A stretch of DNA of 64,000 bases from Allantophomopsis cytisporea (taxonomy: Eukaryota > Ascomycota > Leotiomycetes > Phacidiales > Phacidiaceae), in assembly GCA_024752435.1 (NCBI GenBank), contig CP103025.1:124001-188000 (forward strand), read 5' to 3'. Shown here piece after piece: positions 46,177 through 57,200 of this stretch. Each line of letters starts with the position of its first letter. Position 1 is the first letter of the stretch. The notes beneath the pieces are model-generated. The model was not told the origin of the DNA and made no database searches. It saw nothing but the letters and a program-made list of their open reading frames with translations. The translations under genes and the position numbers were made by a program.

Positions 46177-47335
46177 CATAATATCGATGAATGAATGACT
46201 GATTGGGTATAGATAATTCTCGGCCCGTACAACGTTGAAAGAAATACAAGTATCAGTATTGTGCCTCCGCATTTGCTTGCTCTAGGATACGACCAGCCAG
46301 AGTGTAACCTCCAAAGTGCCACGATCTCCAGATCTTCGCCACAGAACCAGGCACTCCAGTAAAAATGAAATCCGACATCTGATAGTCATTTGTTTATTTT
46401 GTATATCTGTCAATTCAACTTCGAGAAACACCGATTTCACCCAGAAGATACTCAGAATGTTTTCAAAGCGTACAAGAATTCCTTCTATTGTCTCCTACAA
46501 ATCGGCGTTGAAAGGGGGTGAAGAAGAAACTTTGTTGTTTTCGTAAAGTTTACGAGACTGATGGACTTCCGGCCCGAGACCTTTAGCTCTCAAACGCATC
46601 TTCCAGTCGGAAGGTATTACCAGGAAATGATACATTGAGAATAGGTAAAACGGTCGCTTCCGCGGAATATTGAGGCATTAGCACCAAAGGTAATTTCAAA
46701 AAATTAATTGTTCAATCGAAATAACTGCTCTTCTATACTCAAGCCTTCCCTTGACCCTACTGCTTTGGAAACATCGCGTACAGACGTACAAGTCGAAAGT
46801 CCAAACTGTATCACGCAGCTTGTATTCATCCCATTCCCTGGCATCAATACTAGGAATTAAGGGCATCGGCCTGTTCTCCTTCCCTAGCATATTTCTACAT
46901 GACAGAACCTACTTCCTAGTGTCCGTACCAGGACAAGGGCTAAAAATCCTTACCATTCGTCCTTATTGGATGGAGAGATTCAGTCCCTCGTGCTCCAAAT
47001 CCCCATTATCAGGTTCAGATTACAGTGGCCGGGTATCCAAACCAATTCATGTCCGTGACTTTTCCAACTGCATCATCACAACCACCGAGAGTCTAAACAG
47101 GACAGAGATTGTGCCGCGAGTATCACACACACCTTTCCAGACTGTCGGGTCCCGAACTTCCTGCCTCCTCATCAGCACGTCCACCCGACATAATAGTTTT
47201 CGACTTGTTGCGGAGATATGAATAGACACATGTCACTCATTCAAGAGACGCATGGATAGAACTTGAGTTCTATCATGCTGTGGTAGCTTTGTCGATACCT
47301 GCCGTTCCGTTCCTTACTGTTGAGTGTCGATCGTC

Positions 47336-48795
47336 ATGTTGTTGCACTTGGCCAATTTGGCGTCGAGAGGTGATAATGCACCTGATCGGGGACCGACTAT
47401 TCTTGCGGTTACTCTTGGCCTAACTATCGCTGCGACTGTCATGATACTCATAAGAATATATTATCGATGGAGAATTATTCAACTTGGTTGGGATGACTTA
47501 TGTGCTGTTATTGCGCTGGTATGTTATGACTTAAACCGAATTTCATCGTATGCCGTTCTGACATAATAGGTTTTCTCGATTGCTCATTCAGTAAATGATG
47601 TCAAAGGTATGAAGGAAACTCGAATTCCAGGAGAGATACTAACAACCACCAGCGGTTAAAGAATATAGCTATGGAAAACACGAAGCTGATTTACCACCTG
47701 CGCTGCGAAATGATCACAAAGCCAACCTTGTAAGAAATTCATCTCTGTATGAAAACTCAACTAACAACACCAGGGCTTCTGGATCTCCCAAATTTTCACC
47801 AAACCCTGCCTTCTTTTTATTCGTCTTTCCTTTTGTTTGCTCTACCTTCGCATTTTTGGCTCTATATCCAGCCGCAAGCGTTGGACGATCCGCGGCGTCA
47901 TGATCTTAACAACCCTCTACTATATCGCCTCCTTCATTGTAACAGTCGGCTTCACCTGTCGACCCGTTGAACGCTCGTGGAACAAGAAGATTCCGGGAAC
48001 GTGTATTAACCAGTTGGCATTCATCTATGTCAATGCCGCTGCTAACATTATTATTGACTTGCTCGTGGTTGCACTCCCCATTCCCGTCATCTGGAAGATG
48101 CAAAGAAACCGTGCGCCAATTGCTTGGGGTGCTGCTATTCTTGCTCTACCGTGAGTGAATTACTTAGTTGATGTGCGAATGAGTACTTACGTGAAAAGCT
48201 CCGTCCTCGTCAGTATTCTCCGCCTCCCCACCCTCGCACCTGCTGCTCGCGGCCAGCAACCTGGCGGCGATACCACCTGTAAGTTCCTCTTTAAACCCAA
48301 TTCCCCATTCCCTTTCCTATGACCACCTAACACTGCTCAGGGGCCGTAACAAACTCAACCATCTGGACAGTCGCGGAACTCAACGTCCCAATCCTAGCCA
48401 ACTGCTTCGTAACCCTCACCAAGCCAACTCTCTCCATCCTGCGCCCTGTGCTCAGCCGCATACCCTTCCTCTCCAGCCGATTCAAGTCCACGGCGTATTC
48501 TTATAGTGACAATTACGTTATGGGGTCCAAGTCGCACAACAGACGCTTCAGCGGGAGTAAAGCGGGATGGACTCGGGCAGATGATGGTGTGCATAGCGTT
48601 GTAGTAGGGAGCGGAGGTCATATGGGTGGTGGAAGTGATGGGGGGCTTGGGGAGGCAAGCGATGTGATTACTGGGGATGCGGCTAGCGATGAGGGTATTC
48701 TTAGGGACGAGTATAAGGGGGGCATTGTAAGAACTGTTAATGTTGATGTACGGGTTAGTGAAGAGGGTTCTGATGGTAAGAGGGGCGCGCGGTGA
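47336..48795 (+). CDS. PTH11-like seven-TM integral membrane protein (fungal rhodopsin domain)
   Basis: Six exons: 47336-47518, 47570-47606, 47653-47729, 47774-48150, 48199-48278 and 48341-48795, giving 402 aa. Every intron is about 45-60 nt with GT...AG borders and a continuous frame. Exon 2 is only 37 nt. Seven TM segments can be read: ILAVTLGLTIAATVMILIRI; DLCAVIALVFSIAHSV; the long TM3 around CLLFIRLSFCLLYLRIF; VMILTTLYYIASFIVTVGF; FIYVNAAANIIIDLLVVALPI; GAAILALPSVLVSILRL; and LNVPILANCFVTLTKPTL. The order, the W-D-D after TM1 and the Cys before TM5 (GTCINQL) fit the rhodopsin-like domain of PTH11-related receptors. No CFEM domain is present. The cytosolic tail is Ser/Gly-rich and acidic. 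The family includes surface sensors; ligand and G-protein coupling are unknown here. Confidence 0.87.
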
Positions 48796-50409
48796 GTGGA
48801 TGAATTGCCTGTATGTTTAAGTTTGTTTTGGTTCTGGAGTTCATTCTTGTGTAACGAACGGTTTATGTCTGCCAGGTGGTTTAGCGGAAGATAAAAGTGA
48901 TTGCGTGTAGAACACGGAATCGGACGGTTTATGCAGGATTTGATAACTGTATGAACCTAGTCGTCGTGCAGCGTATCTTTAGCTGCTCATGAGTCAAGTC
49001 TCTATATCTACATCTATGGGTCCGTCATATTTCATCTACAGGCTAAATAGGGTAGCAAGTGTTCTAACTCACTCCTGAAATTTTCAAATCCATTCAAACG
49101 CCCTACTTACTAGAGACACCTACCTAAGTCCGACAAACTTGACCCCGATATCAAATTATCCAGTCATTCCATATATACATGCCGGGAGTAAAGGCTCATG
49201 TCATACTCTAGTATTTAATGATTATAATGTAGTATTAAGTCTCCACCCTATGTACCACATATCCCATAATCGCGAATCATCAAGCCTACAACAACAAATT
49301 CCATAATAGCTGGTGCACAATATATAGCTTTCGCCAAAAGGCCAGCATAAATCCCATCACGCCTTATTAGGTCCTCAATAGTAATCGTTTTGCTATCATA
49401 CTGGCGTATTGGCAGCCAGGGTCTGGCAAGTCTTAAGCCTAGTTGAAGGGAGATATTATACCCATCTAACCACCAATGGGGAGTCCCAGAAATTGAATAG
49501 GTTGTCGACATAATGAGCGACATAAGACCACTGACGCAGATTCCTGCGACCATCCATGCCATTGTTGCGAATTGCTGGAGATTTGTACTGTTTCGAACAT
49601 GCAACCCAGACATACCACCAACGAGTGCAATAGAGATCGAGCTGACTCTAATAAACCCTCATAATGCGTATTTTGAGAGGAAACTAGATCTGCTCGGCCA
49701 TTTGGAGAAGGCCTGTAAGCCACCCGCCCTGCTCCCCAACAAAGCCGGCATTATATATGGCTATCATCAAGGCTATCGAATGCATTGCTTCACTTTGAGT
49801 GCAAAGACACAATGTGCTCAAATCAACAGTGCTTGTGGCTTTCTTTGAGAGCATAACACACATGAAGCGAAGGGAATCAGAGAATCGAATATATACTCGT
49901 ACACCGGGACGTTATACTTGTAGATACTTATACGTGAGGTATTTGACAACGATGAAGACGTTAGGAAATATTGAGTTCTAAGTCACTTTCCCTGATGCTA
50001 TTGGCTAAGATAAACATACCATTTTGTGAATTTCTTACCACTTATTTGAAATTGTTCGTCTGTTCCCAAAAACCCTTCTGTTGCTCAGACACCTCCAATT
50101 GCTTCGCCCTCTATCTAGCTGTTAGATCATTCTACAAAAATGATAAACAGATTTCAATATTTCTCTTAGGGGTAATTCTAAACGGAAATACCTATATCAA
50201 CACGACAAATCTAGCCCTCAAACCCAGCTACGTAACCAATTATCTCAATATCTAAATCTCCTCGTGGTCCTTTAACACTTGAGTAGTGAGGACACACTTT
50301 TGATGTGTGTACCGACTTCTTTTTTAGCATGATAAGAAAATTGATCCCAGACTTGATTCCTAACTGTTGCGACAAATCTAACAGGTGTCTGTCTCTCTCC
50401 TTCTCTCCC
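48796..50409. other. Convergent spacer containing a broken ORF
   Basis: This lies between the PTH11-like gene (+) and the glutathione S-transferase gene (-). A degraded membrane-protein frame at 49248-49751 (-) is listed separately. The remainder (48.8-49.2 and 49.75-50.4 kb) is AT-rich without further gene-like frames. Confidence 0.55.
49248..49751 (-). pseudogene. Broken membrane-protein ORF with one in-frame TGA
   Basis: On the minus strand a 168-codon frame runs from ATG 49751 to a stop at 49248 and is interrupted only by TGA at 49661-49659 (codon 31). After the break come two hydrophobic segments: TMAWMVAGICVSGLMSLIMS, and later LLAKAIYCAPAIMEFVVVGLMI. A polar part rich in Trp/Arg (PHWWLDGYNISLQLGLRL) lies between them. 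A G-to-A change of a TGG or CGA codon would explain the stop, as expected from RIP or decay. A second frame overlaps the first 100 bases (continuing upstream to an ATG near 49850), so the true structure is uncertain. An alternative is a functional gene beginning at the ATG at 49613, 122 codons including the stop. No family is recognised. Confidence 0.4.
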
Positions 50410-51208
50410 TTAATCATCCCTCGCCAGCCACTTCTCGCATGCGGCGAAGTGCTTCGGAAAGCTCTCATCGTACTTCATCAACCGCCCGAACAGATCCCCA
50501 TCGCGATCCAGCACCTGCAAGAACCGCACGAACCCGGCGAGCACGAAGTCCGCGAACCCAGGCTCCGCCCCCTCCACATACGGGCCCGCCTGGTCTTCGG
50601 CCAGCAGGCGCCGCACCCGCGCCAATCCATCGGCGGCCCCCGTCCACGCCGCCTCCCCCGCCAACTCGCTCCGCGCCAGCTCCTCCAACGGCATCCCGTA
50701 CCGCAGCAACCGCGTGCGTCGGAAGTACTCGGCGCTGCTGGGATTCAGCACTATCTCAGGGACCCGCGGCTTCGATATAGGTGTTAATGCCTTCCCAATT
50801 AGCTGCACCGCCTCCTGCATCTGTTTTACTCGCGGGCTCGCCATCTTCAGACTGGGCGACGGCTGCTGCGCCTCTAGTGCTTCCGCAATCTTCATCGAGT
50901 CCATAATGTATCGCCCGTCTGGCATCTGCACCGCGGGAATTGAGTACAGCGTCTCTGCGCTGCCCGGCGGGTTTGGCGCAATCCCGAACGACTTGAAGAG
51001 TGGCGCGATGTCCGGGTACTCCGTCCATCGGGTCTCATAGGGTACCCCTTTGTAGTTCAAGGCCAAGCGGGCTATATATTTGTGGGTCGGACGTAGAAAG
51101 TGACGAGACACAGCGGGCAAAACACTTACCTTTCCAAGGATTCAACGACCAGCAATGGCTCTCGCCTTTGCTGGGAAGGTCAAAGAGAATGACTTTGTTG
51201 TCGCTCAT
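50410..51208 (-). CDS. Glutathione S-transferase-like protein
   Basis: Two exons: 51208-51130 and 51071-50410, giving 246 aa. The start MSDNKVILFDLPSKGESHCWSLNPWK runs across the intron into ARLALNYKGVPYETRW. Together they form the thioredoxin-fold N-terminal GST domain. The segment SIPAVQMPDGRYIMDSMKIAEALE matches the cis-Pro (IPAVQ) and D-S-M-K-I motifs that bind glutathione. The C-terminal helical domain (about 105-240) includes GAADGLARVRRLLAEDQ and EPGFADFVLAGFVRFLQ. The usual catalytic Ser/Tyr/Cys near the N-terminus is not obvious; S13, S17 or C19 are the candidates. The role is detoxification or redox conjugation, probably cytosolic. The 3' half is very GC-rich in contrast to the flanks. 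An ORF starting at 51120 reads through the intron and is a shadow. Confidence 0.87.
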
Positions 51209-52188
51209 GTTCGCGAGGTTTCTGTTGGATGATATGCTAAATTGGCTTGGATTTATCGATAAGATAGGTGAAAGTATTTATATACGTACAATTGACAAGA
51301 CGTTAGAGCGAAGCGACAAGTTGAGCTACTTGATAGAAGATATTTATTGCTGATTTGTAAGCAAAGTTCTTTTATTTCCGCAATCATTCGTAACTAAAAG
51401 TCCGTATCGCTTTCAAACTACCACCATATAAAACCAGCTACCTCCTCTGAACTTAAGTACTGCTTCTTACCTTGTGGTAGTAAAATTCCGAGTTACGAGA
51501 ATTAGCGTAAAGCTACTAGCAGCAGATATTGCATCTGATGAAGCTTCGAACACCCGGCTGATTACATAGTATAGAATAAAAACAGGTGAAGAATCACTAC
51601 ATAGGCATTATACAGAAAAGGCGGTGCAAACCTGCAAATGTAGGATAAAATTTGTCTTCTCTACAAATTACCCAAGTAGACGTAAAATTAGAGTTTGAAG
51701 CTAGACGGGAACTATATTGACTAGCTAAAAGTCCCATTTTCTCTTTATACCGTACTTAAGCAAAGAAGCGGGTAGTTTGTATAATGATTTGTTCAATGGG
51801 GTGGGCACTTAACCCAAAGGATTTAACATTGCGACTAAGATAATGAAATATCGTATATGGGAAGTATTGTGCCCTTATTTAAAGATAGTAATAGAATCTT
51901 TGTACAGTAGAAAATTTATTACCTGTCTAAGTTATAACACTAAATAACAGATAGACCATTAGTTGTACGCACTAACCCTAGATATTTTAGAGACAAACCT
52001 CCGATTGAAATTGTATTTGAGGAAAGATAATACCATTGGGGAAGTAGCCGGAAAGTGGGTTAGTAGTAGCTAGAGCTAGCTCAGACAACAAGTATTCATG
52101 GTATATACAGGGTTAGACGAAGTTTCCTCTGATTTTAAGTTATTACTTTATTGGATCCTATCAAAAACCAGCTAACAGCTACGTGCCG
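51209..52188. other. AT-rich spacer, possible decayed repeat
   Basis: Nearly 1 kb with high TA content and frequent stops in all frames. There is no gene-like frame. The composition differs clearly from the flanking genes and resembles RIP-affected DNA, but no element can be named. Confidence 0.45.
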
Positions 52189-54291
52189 CTAGTGAATTGA
52201 TTTTACATCTATAGCTACGTCTTCTTTACGAGTCTCAGTAATCGTTCCGCTATCCTTCATCTCCGACGATGATTCATAATTCGACCAACTATTGCCTTGG
52301 GCGGCAGTCATCACGACGATTGCTGGAGCTAAAGACTTCGGCAGCGGCATACTTCCATCATCGTCACCGCTAACAGGATCTGTATATCGTCTGCTAACGC
52401 CTCGTTCATCAGGCTGGACTTCACTCACAATCCGGCTCGTACGCAGCACGGTCGAGAAAGTTGCATCGTATGCGACGCCATTAATCCGCATGGCTGAGAA
52501 ACCGACGCCGATGGTCACAGCAGTGAAGAAAATAGCAAGACCATAGGCAAGCCATAAACTACCTCGGTCGTATGTGTAGATGTTACGGTATGTCTCGAAT
52601 GTCACATTTGCTAACGGCGAAGGAGCATTTGCCGAAGTCCAGTTAGGCCTAGAGATACATTGTCAGTGGACTTTTACTGTGATGTCAAGCTTCAAGAGAA
52701 ACTCACTGCAGGTAAGCATCACTCAATATACTGAGAGTGATGTTTTCAAATAATTGCTCTAAAGCACCGATTAACGACCCGCGAGATCCACGAAGTGGTG
52801 TTGTTGGACGACTTTGTGGTGTTGGGGAGTCGTCCAAACTGGTGTACATTGCCTGCTGAGTGGAGAGGAACGCGAGCTCATCCGTGTCCATTAGCACCGT
52901 TTGTGTAATCAAAGAATTGGAGTCCACTTGCATCAAGCCAACCGATCCAGAAACTAGTACGTTGAAAGCGTCTTTGATGGCTATGTATGAGGCCTGACTG
53001 TCCGTCATACATAAACCTGATGCGCACGCGGAGGTGTTCCATTTGGTTTGAGATGTTGTAGGAGGATGAATAGTCTCTGCTGCTAGAACAGGACTGTCCT
53101 GTGAAGCATCAACCTTTGAAATGGTGATGTTCTGAGCGCCATCTGTGTATCGAAAATCGGCGACGTATGAAGAGTTGAAAAGATCGCACCTCAGTATTGT
53201 CATATTCTTTGAGGAAAATGCCATCTCTTCTTCAACCAGGTTTGGGGCGGAGCGCCTTCGAACCTTCAGTGCGTTTCCAGTGATGTGGCGATGATAAGCT
53301 ATGAACAATGGTGATGTCAAGTTATGAGACAGAGTGTTTCTATTCAGTGTTATAGTACCAGTATCATTAATGAATGGCGCCATAGCATCAGACCATTCAC
53401 TACCGGAGCCCGTCCAAGAAAAGTAAGACAGCGACAGAATGCGATTGTATCGCCATAGGTATGACAAGTATGATACATAGCTGGCTATGATTTCCGTTCG
53501 CCACGAGGTCGACACATTAGTGCACTGAATTGACGGTCCCCAGAATGCCAGTGACCAACTTGCATTCAAGGCCGGAGGGTTGATAGGTAGAATTCCTCCC
53601 TGCGCACCTGTAGCAGCAGCAATCCTCTGCACCAAGTGCGAAGGGCCAAGGTAATCGAAGTTGTTATTTTCAGTATCGAGTGTGAAGCCTGTATTAACAA
53701 AATTGAAATTGTCAAAGTCGAATTGAGGTACTGGTGTCATTGAGGTGGGTTGGAAGGGCGCAGATCCAACAGAAAGTGTGCCCGGCGTGAAGATTGATGA
53801 AATTGGCATTAACCTATAGCCCCTACGTCAATTCTATAGATTTCAGAGATGAGACGCAGCTCTGTAAGTATTTGAAACAAGGCTCACCAGAAGATTGCGG
53901 CAATCGGAATTAGCAACGAGCGCCACCACCAGACTGTGCCCCTAAGCAGGCCTGATAGGTCATAGAGAAGGGAGAAAGCAGTATCGACATCCGCGAGCTG
54001 AATCCCTTGTTTGGAGGTCCTTAGGGCATGCCAGAAAACTTGCATATAAGAGATCGTAATTGCGTAAGCAAACATAGACTTGACGAAAAACGCGAACGCC
54101 GTTCCAACAGCAGTGTTGATTTGTTGCCTCGATACGGTTGTAATTCGCAGATCGTACTCCCCAGATCCAACAAAGCTTCCTGCAAGATGAGAGTAGAATA
54201 GGTCATGACCGACAGATAAAAGAATGCCGGCAGCAAATGTCAAGATCGTAGTCGTCGGAGCTAGCCAATAGATATGGCGTTGTTTAGACAT
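52189..54291 (-). CDS. Fungal four-TM protein with large extracytoplasmic domain
   Basis: Three exons: 54291-53888, 53813-52707 and 52648-52189, giving 656 aa. Residues 9-30 (WLAPTTTILTFAAGILLSVG), 60-88 (AVGTAFAFFVKSMFAYAITISY) and 123-140 (SLLIPIAAIFWLMPISS) are membrane segments. Residues 145-535 form a loop with many N-x-S/T sites and a CASGLC motif, so it is probably glycosylated and outside the cytosol. TM4 is at about 538-561 (LWLAYGLAIFFTAVTIGVGF). Right after it comes NGVAYDATFSTVLRTSR, then a polar tail. The layout and the post-TM4 block are typical of a large fungal family whose members often carry the misleading name formylmethionine deformylase-like. No HExxH deformylase motif is present. 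The function is unknown. Confidence 0.82.
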
Positions 54292-57200
54292 TACTGCTAG
54301 TTGAATTGCAGCTTAGAACGAAGAAACATGACTGGGCGGTTAACAAGCTAGGTATAGATTTGGAGGAATAGAGGGCATCAAGTAGTTTTTGTATGCGTAT
54401 ATAACGCTTCAGTACAAAGATGGAGGGTATTAGGCTGAGGTTGTACGGTGGGGCTACTTGCATGAGTGTCAGCGTCGTGTGGATGGTGAAATGACTTGTA
54501 GGAGAAGGGGCAAAACTTATATGCTCCTCTACTTTACAAGTTCTGATTTTATCATCAAGCCTCGAGCTTGCCAGTATGTATGATGCACCTCTCAAGTCTG
54601 ATCGTGCTCCAAATTGAGGCTATGCTATGCATGATCTTGGCTGTCATTTGCTTAACGTCCTTGAGTGCGTGACTCTCATCATTTACGTAGCGAAGGCGAT
54701 CGACCATATGGCTATGTGAGGGGCGACAGTGACGAAACAGCATGCAAAGCAAGACGCATCTAAGGTGCTGCTTACCCATCTGCACGCAATTGGTACTATC
54801 ATCTGTACTGTAGCCGATGCAGATATGCAGTCGACTTAGCCTGTCACAGCGATGCACTTTTCAGCCAGAGAAAGCAGACTCTGTGTCTCTCCAATAGAAT
54901 GAGGGGTCCGACAGGGAAGGAAGAGAGCTTTGCTTTATCCCAAGCCATGAATACGGTAGCTAAATACATGGCTGTCTCTCTGTCATCTCAGTCGTTAGAT
55001 GCACCCTATTCGAAATAGGTACCTTACATGAACGAGATCAAGTTAATTCGTTAAAAGTTGCGGCCGGCGCTCGCCGCCAAGCCAAAGATCTGGGGGCTAA
55101 ATTGAACCTTTTGACAGCCCCCACGGAAATTATCCACCATAGAACCTGGTATGCCTTTTCTGTTAACGTTATTGGGACAGTGTATTGTTGACCTGCCTTG
55201 AAATGCATTAATGATTCTACGTAAAGTCGATCGCGATATCTTTGCTATAATTATAACTAATGACATGTTAGAATAAACCAGCACTCTATTTTATAAGCCA
55301 TGAAGCAGATTATATCTAGTATTTTGTCATACTCTCCTTGTATGTGGAGTCGGATAAGTTGACTAGCAAGTGTGATGGATTTCTGCTGCCGAGCACTTTG
55401 TACGTAGAATCTAACCATTGCGTAGCCCTGCGTACGAGAGGATTGACGGCATTTTGATTAACAATCTCCCCTTGTCGTTAGGAAATAGAGGTGAAATACA
55501 AAATATCTGAGCATACTTTGAATACTTTTGAGAGGAATTCGCTCAAGTGCCTTTCATGTAAAGAGTGAAGTCGCTTCGAAGTTGAACTGTGACTATAAAT
55601 AGATTAATATTCACGGAGTCTTGTTCTTTCGTCACACAAAATTACGGGCATATGTGCAACCCATGGATTTCTTATACGCAGCTATCAAATCGGCCCCGTT
55701 CTTCTCTCACTCAACTCTTGTCAGCATGATATCATCACGTATAGCATTACTGAAATTGCCATCTTCACCATCAGTACTGAGCGTAAGTGATGTAGCAACA
55801 CGATAAGATAAGAGAGAGCGATGTTTAAGAACTCCAAGGTGAGAAGCAAGCTTGATTTATACATGTTCTGAGCGGCAGTAGTCACAGCCATCATCTATTG
55901 TACCAATGTATGATTTTATTTCATTTAGCAGAAGCTTCTAACAAGTTATAGTGCTAAACGTAGACTTGCATGAAGATCAGAGTAATACGAATTCACGATG
56001 TATACACAGAGGATTTGGGCATCATGAATTATTGTCCGAATGCTTACATATGTACTCAATGAGTTTTCATGGATTTCAGTGACAAATATGGCTATCAAGG
56101 TAGGAGATATTTATTTTCTCAAACATTATGGTTCACGTTATTTACTGCTTGAGAGTTGCTCGTTAACCTATCATACAGACGCATGTGACTCTTGGTTTAG
56201 AATCCCATGCAATTCAAGGGACCTCTTTTAATGTTGAGCGTATCCTGACACCGTAGTTTAGGGGAATTACTCAAGAAACGTTGAATCTACTATAGTATCA
56301 CTGTAGCAGTGAGGATAGCAAGAATAGTCTCAATGTGCTCTAATATATGAATTCACACTAGAAGACTAATGATAGCAGTATGGCTATTAAGTATACCCTA
56401 GAGATTGAGGGCACTTGCTCAAGCGATTGGCTTCTCAAGCTTCAAATTGTTTAAAGAATCGAAATATACAGCTCTTAATTTACAATATCAGTATACGAAC
56501 TATGTGAACTTGCCAAAGCTTAAGGCATTCCCAGATTTCGCATCCTAGGACTATAAGTAGTCATTTGTACGTTGCTTATGTTGCCTGCCAAAGATTAGGA
56601 GCATCACAATCGAACTTTACTGTGCGCTGTGTGCTATGCGCTGCGAGTATATGAGGTCTACAGCTTGCTTCTATTCTCCCTTACTATGCACTCATCATCG
56701 TATTAAATCTCCTCATCATCTTCAACTTACTATCATTGCTTCGTCGTCATCTTTACAGCCTGTTGATGGAGATACTAAGCTTGAACCTTAGTCTGTAGCA
56801 CATGACCAGAACATGAGGTTTTGTGCTTCATTGGTGAGCCTGGTTCTCAGATGCCTAGCTTCAACCCATCTTCATACCTTATTGGATTGTTGGAGCAGAA
56901 CTAGATCTAATGGAGAAAAAGTGCTAAACGAGACCTGTCTGATGGTTGGCATAGGTAGGTATATCAGAATAGAAGAATATCGGTTTTGCTTCGATTTGAT
57001 ATTGTGTTGTGCGTTATGTAAGATATTTTTATATTATACTTGAAGCTGCTTCCAACTCTTTACTCCTAGACTTAGAATTTATAGACTATTAAAGGTGGCA
57101 TATATACGTCTTGGAAATATCTTTCCCAGATGAGTGATGACATAGAAACAGTCCACATTACCTGTAAACTCGCAGCATGTTTTGACAGTTTTATAACTAA

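Larger units (their letters stand above)
42938..47335. other. 4.4-kb gene-poor region
   Basis: This lies upstream of both the MFS gene (-) and the PTH11-like gene (+). Several short open frames occur. One on the minus strand at 43952-44530 (192 codons) and one overlapping it at 44050-44286, with a C-x4-C-like Cys-containing segment, could belong to a small spliced gene, but no signal or family is recognisable. Short tandem repeats at 44.9, 45.4 and 46.1 kb are listed separately or noted here (AATATC/AATGGC units at 45443-45481). Confidence 0.5.
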
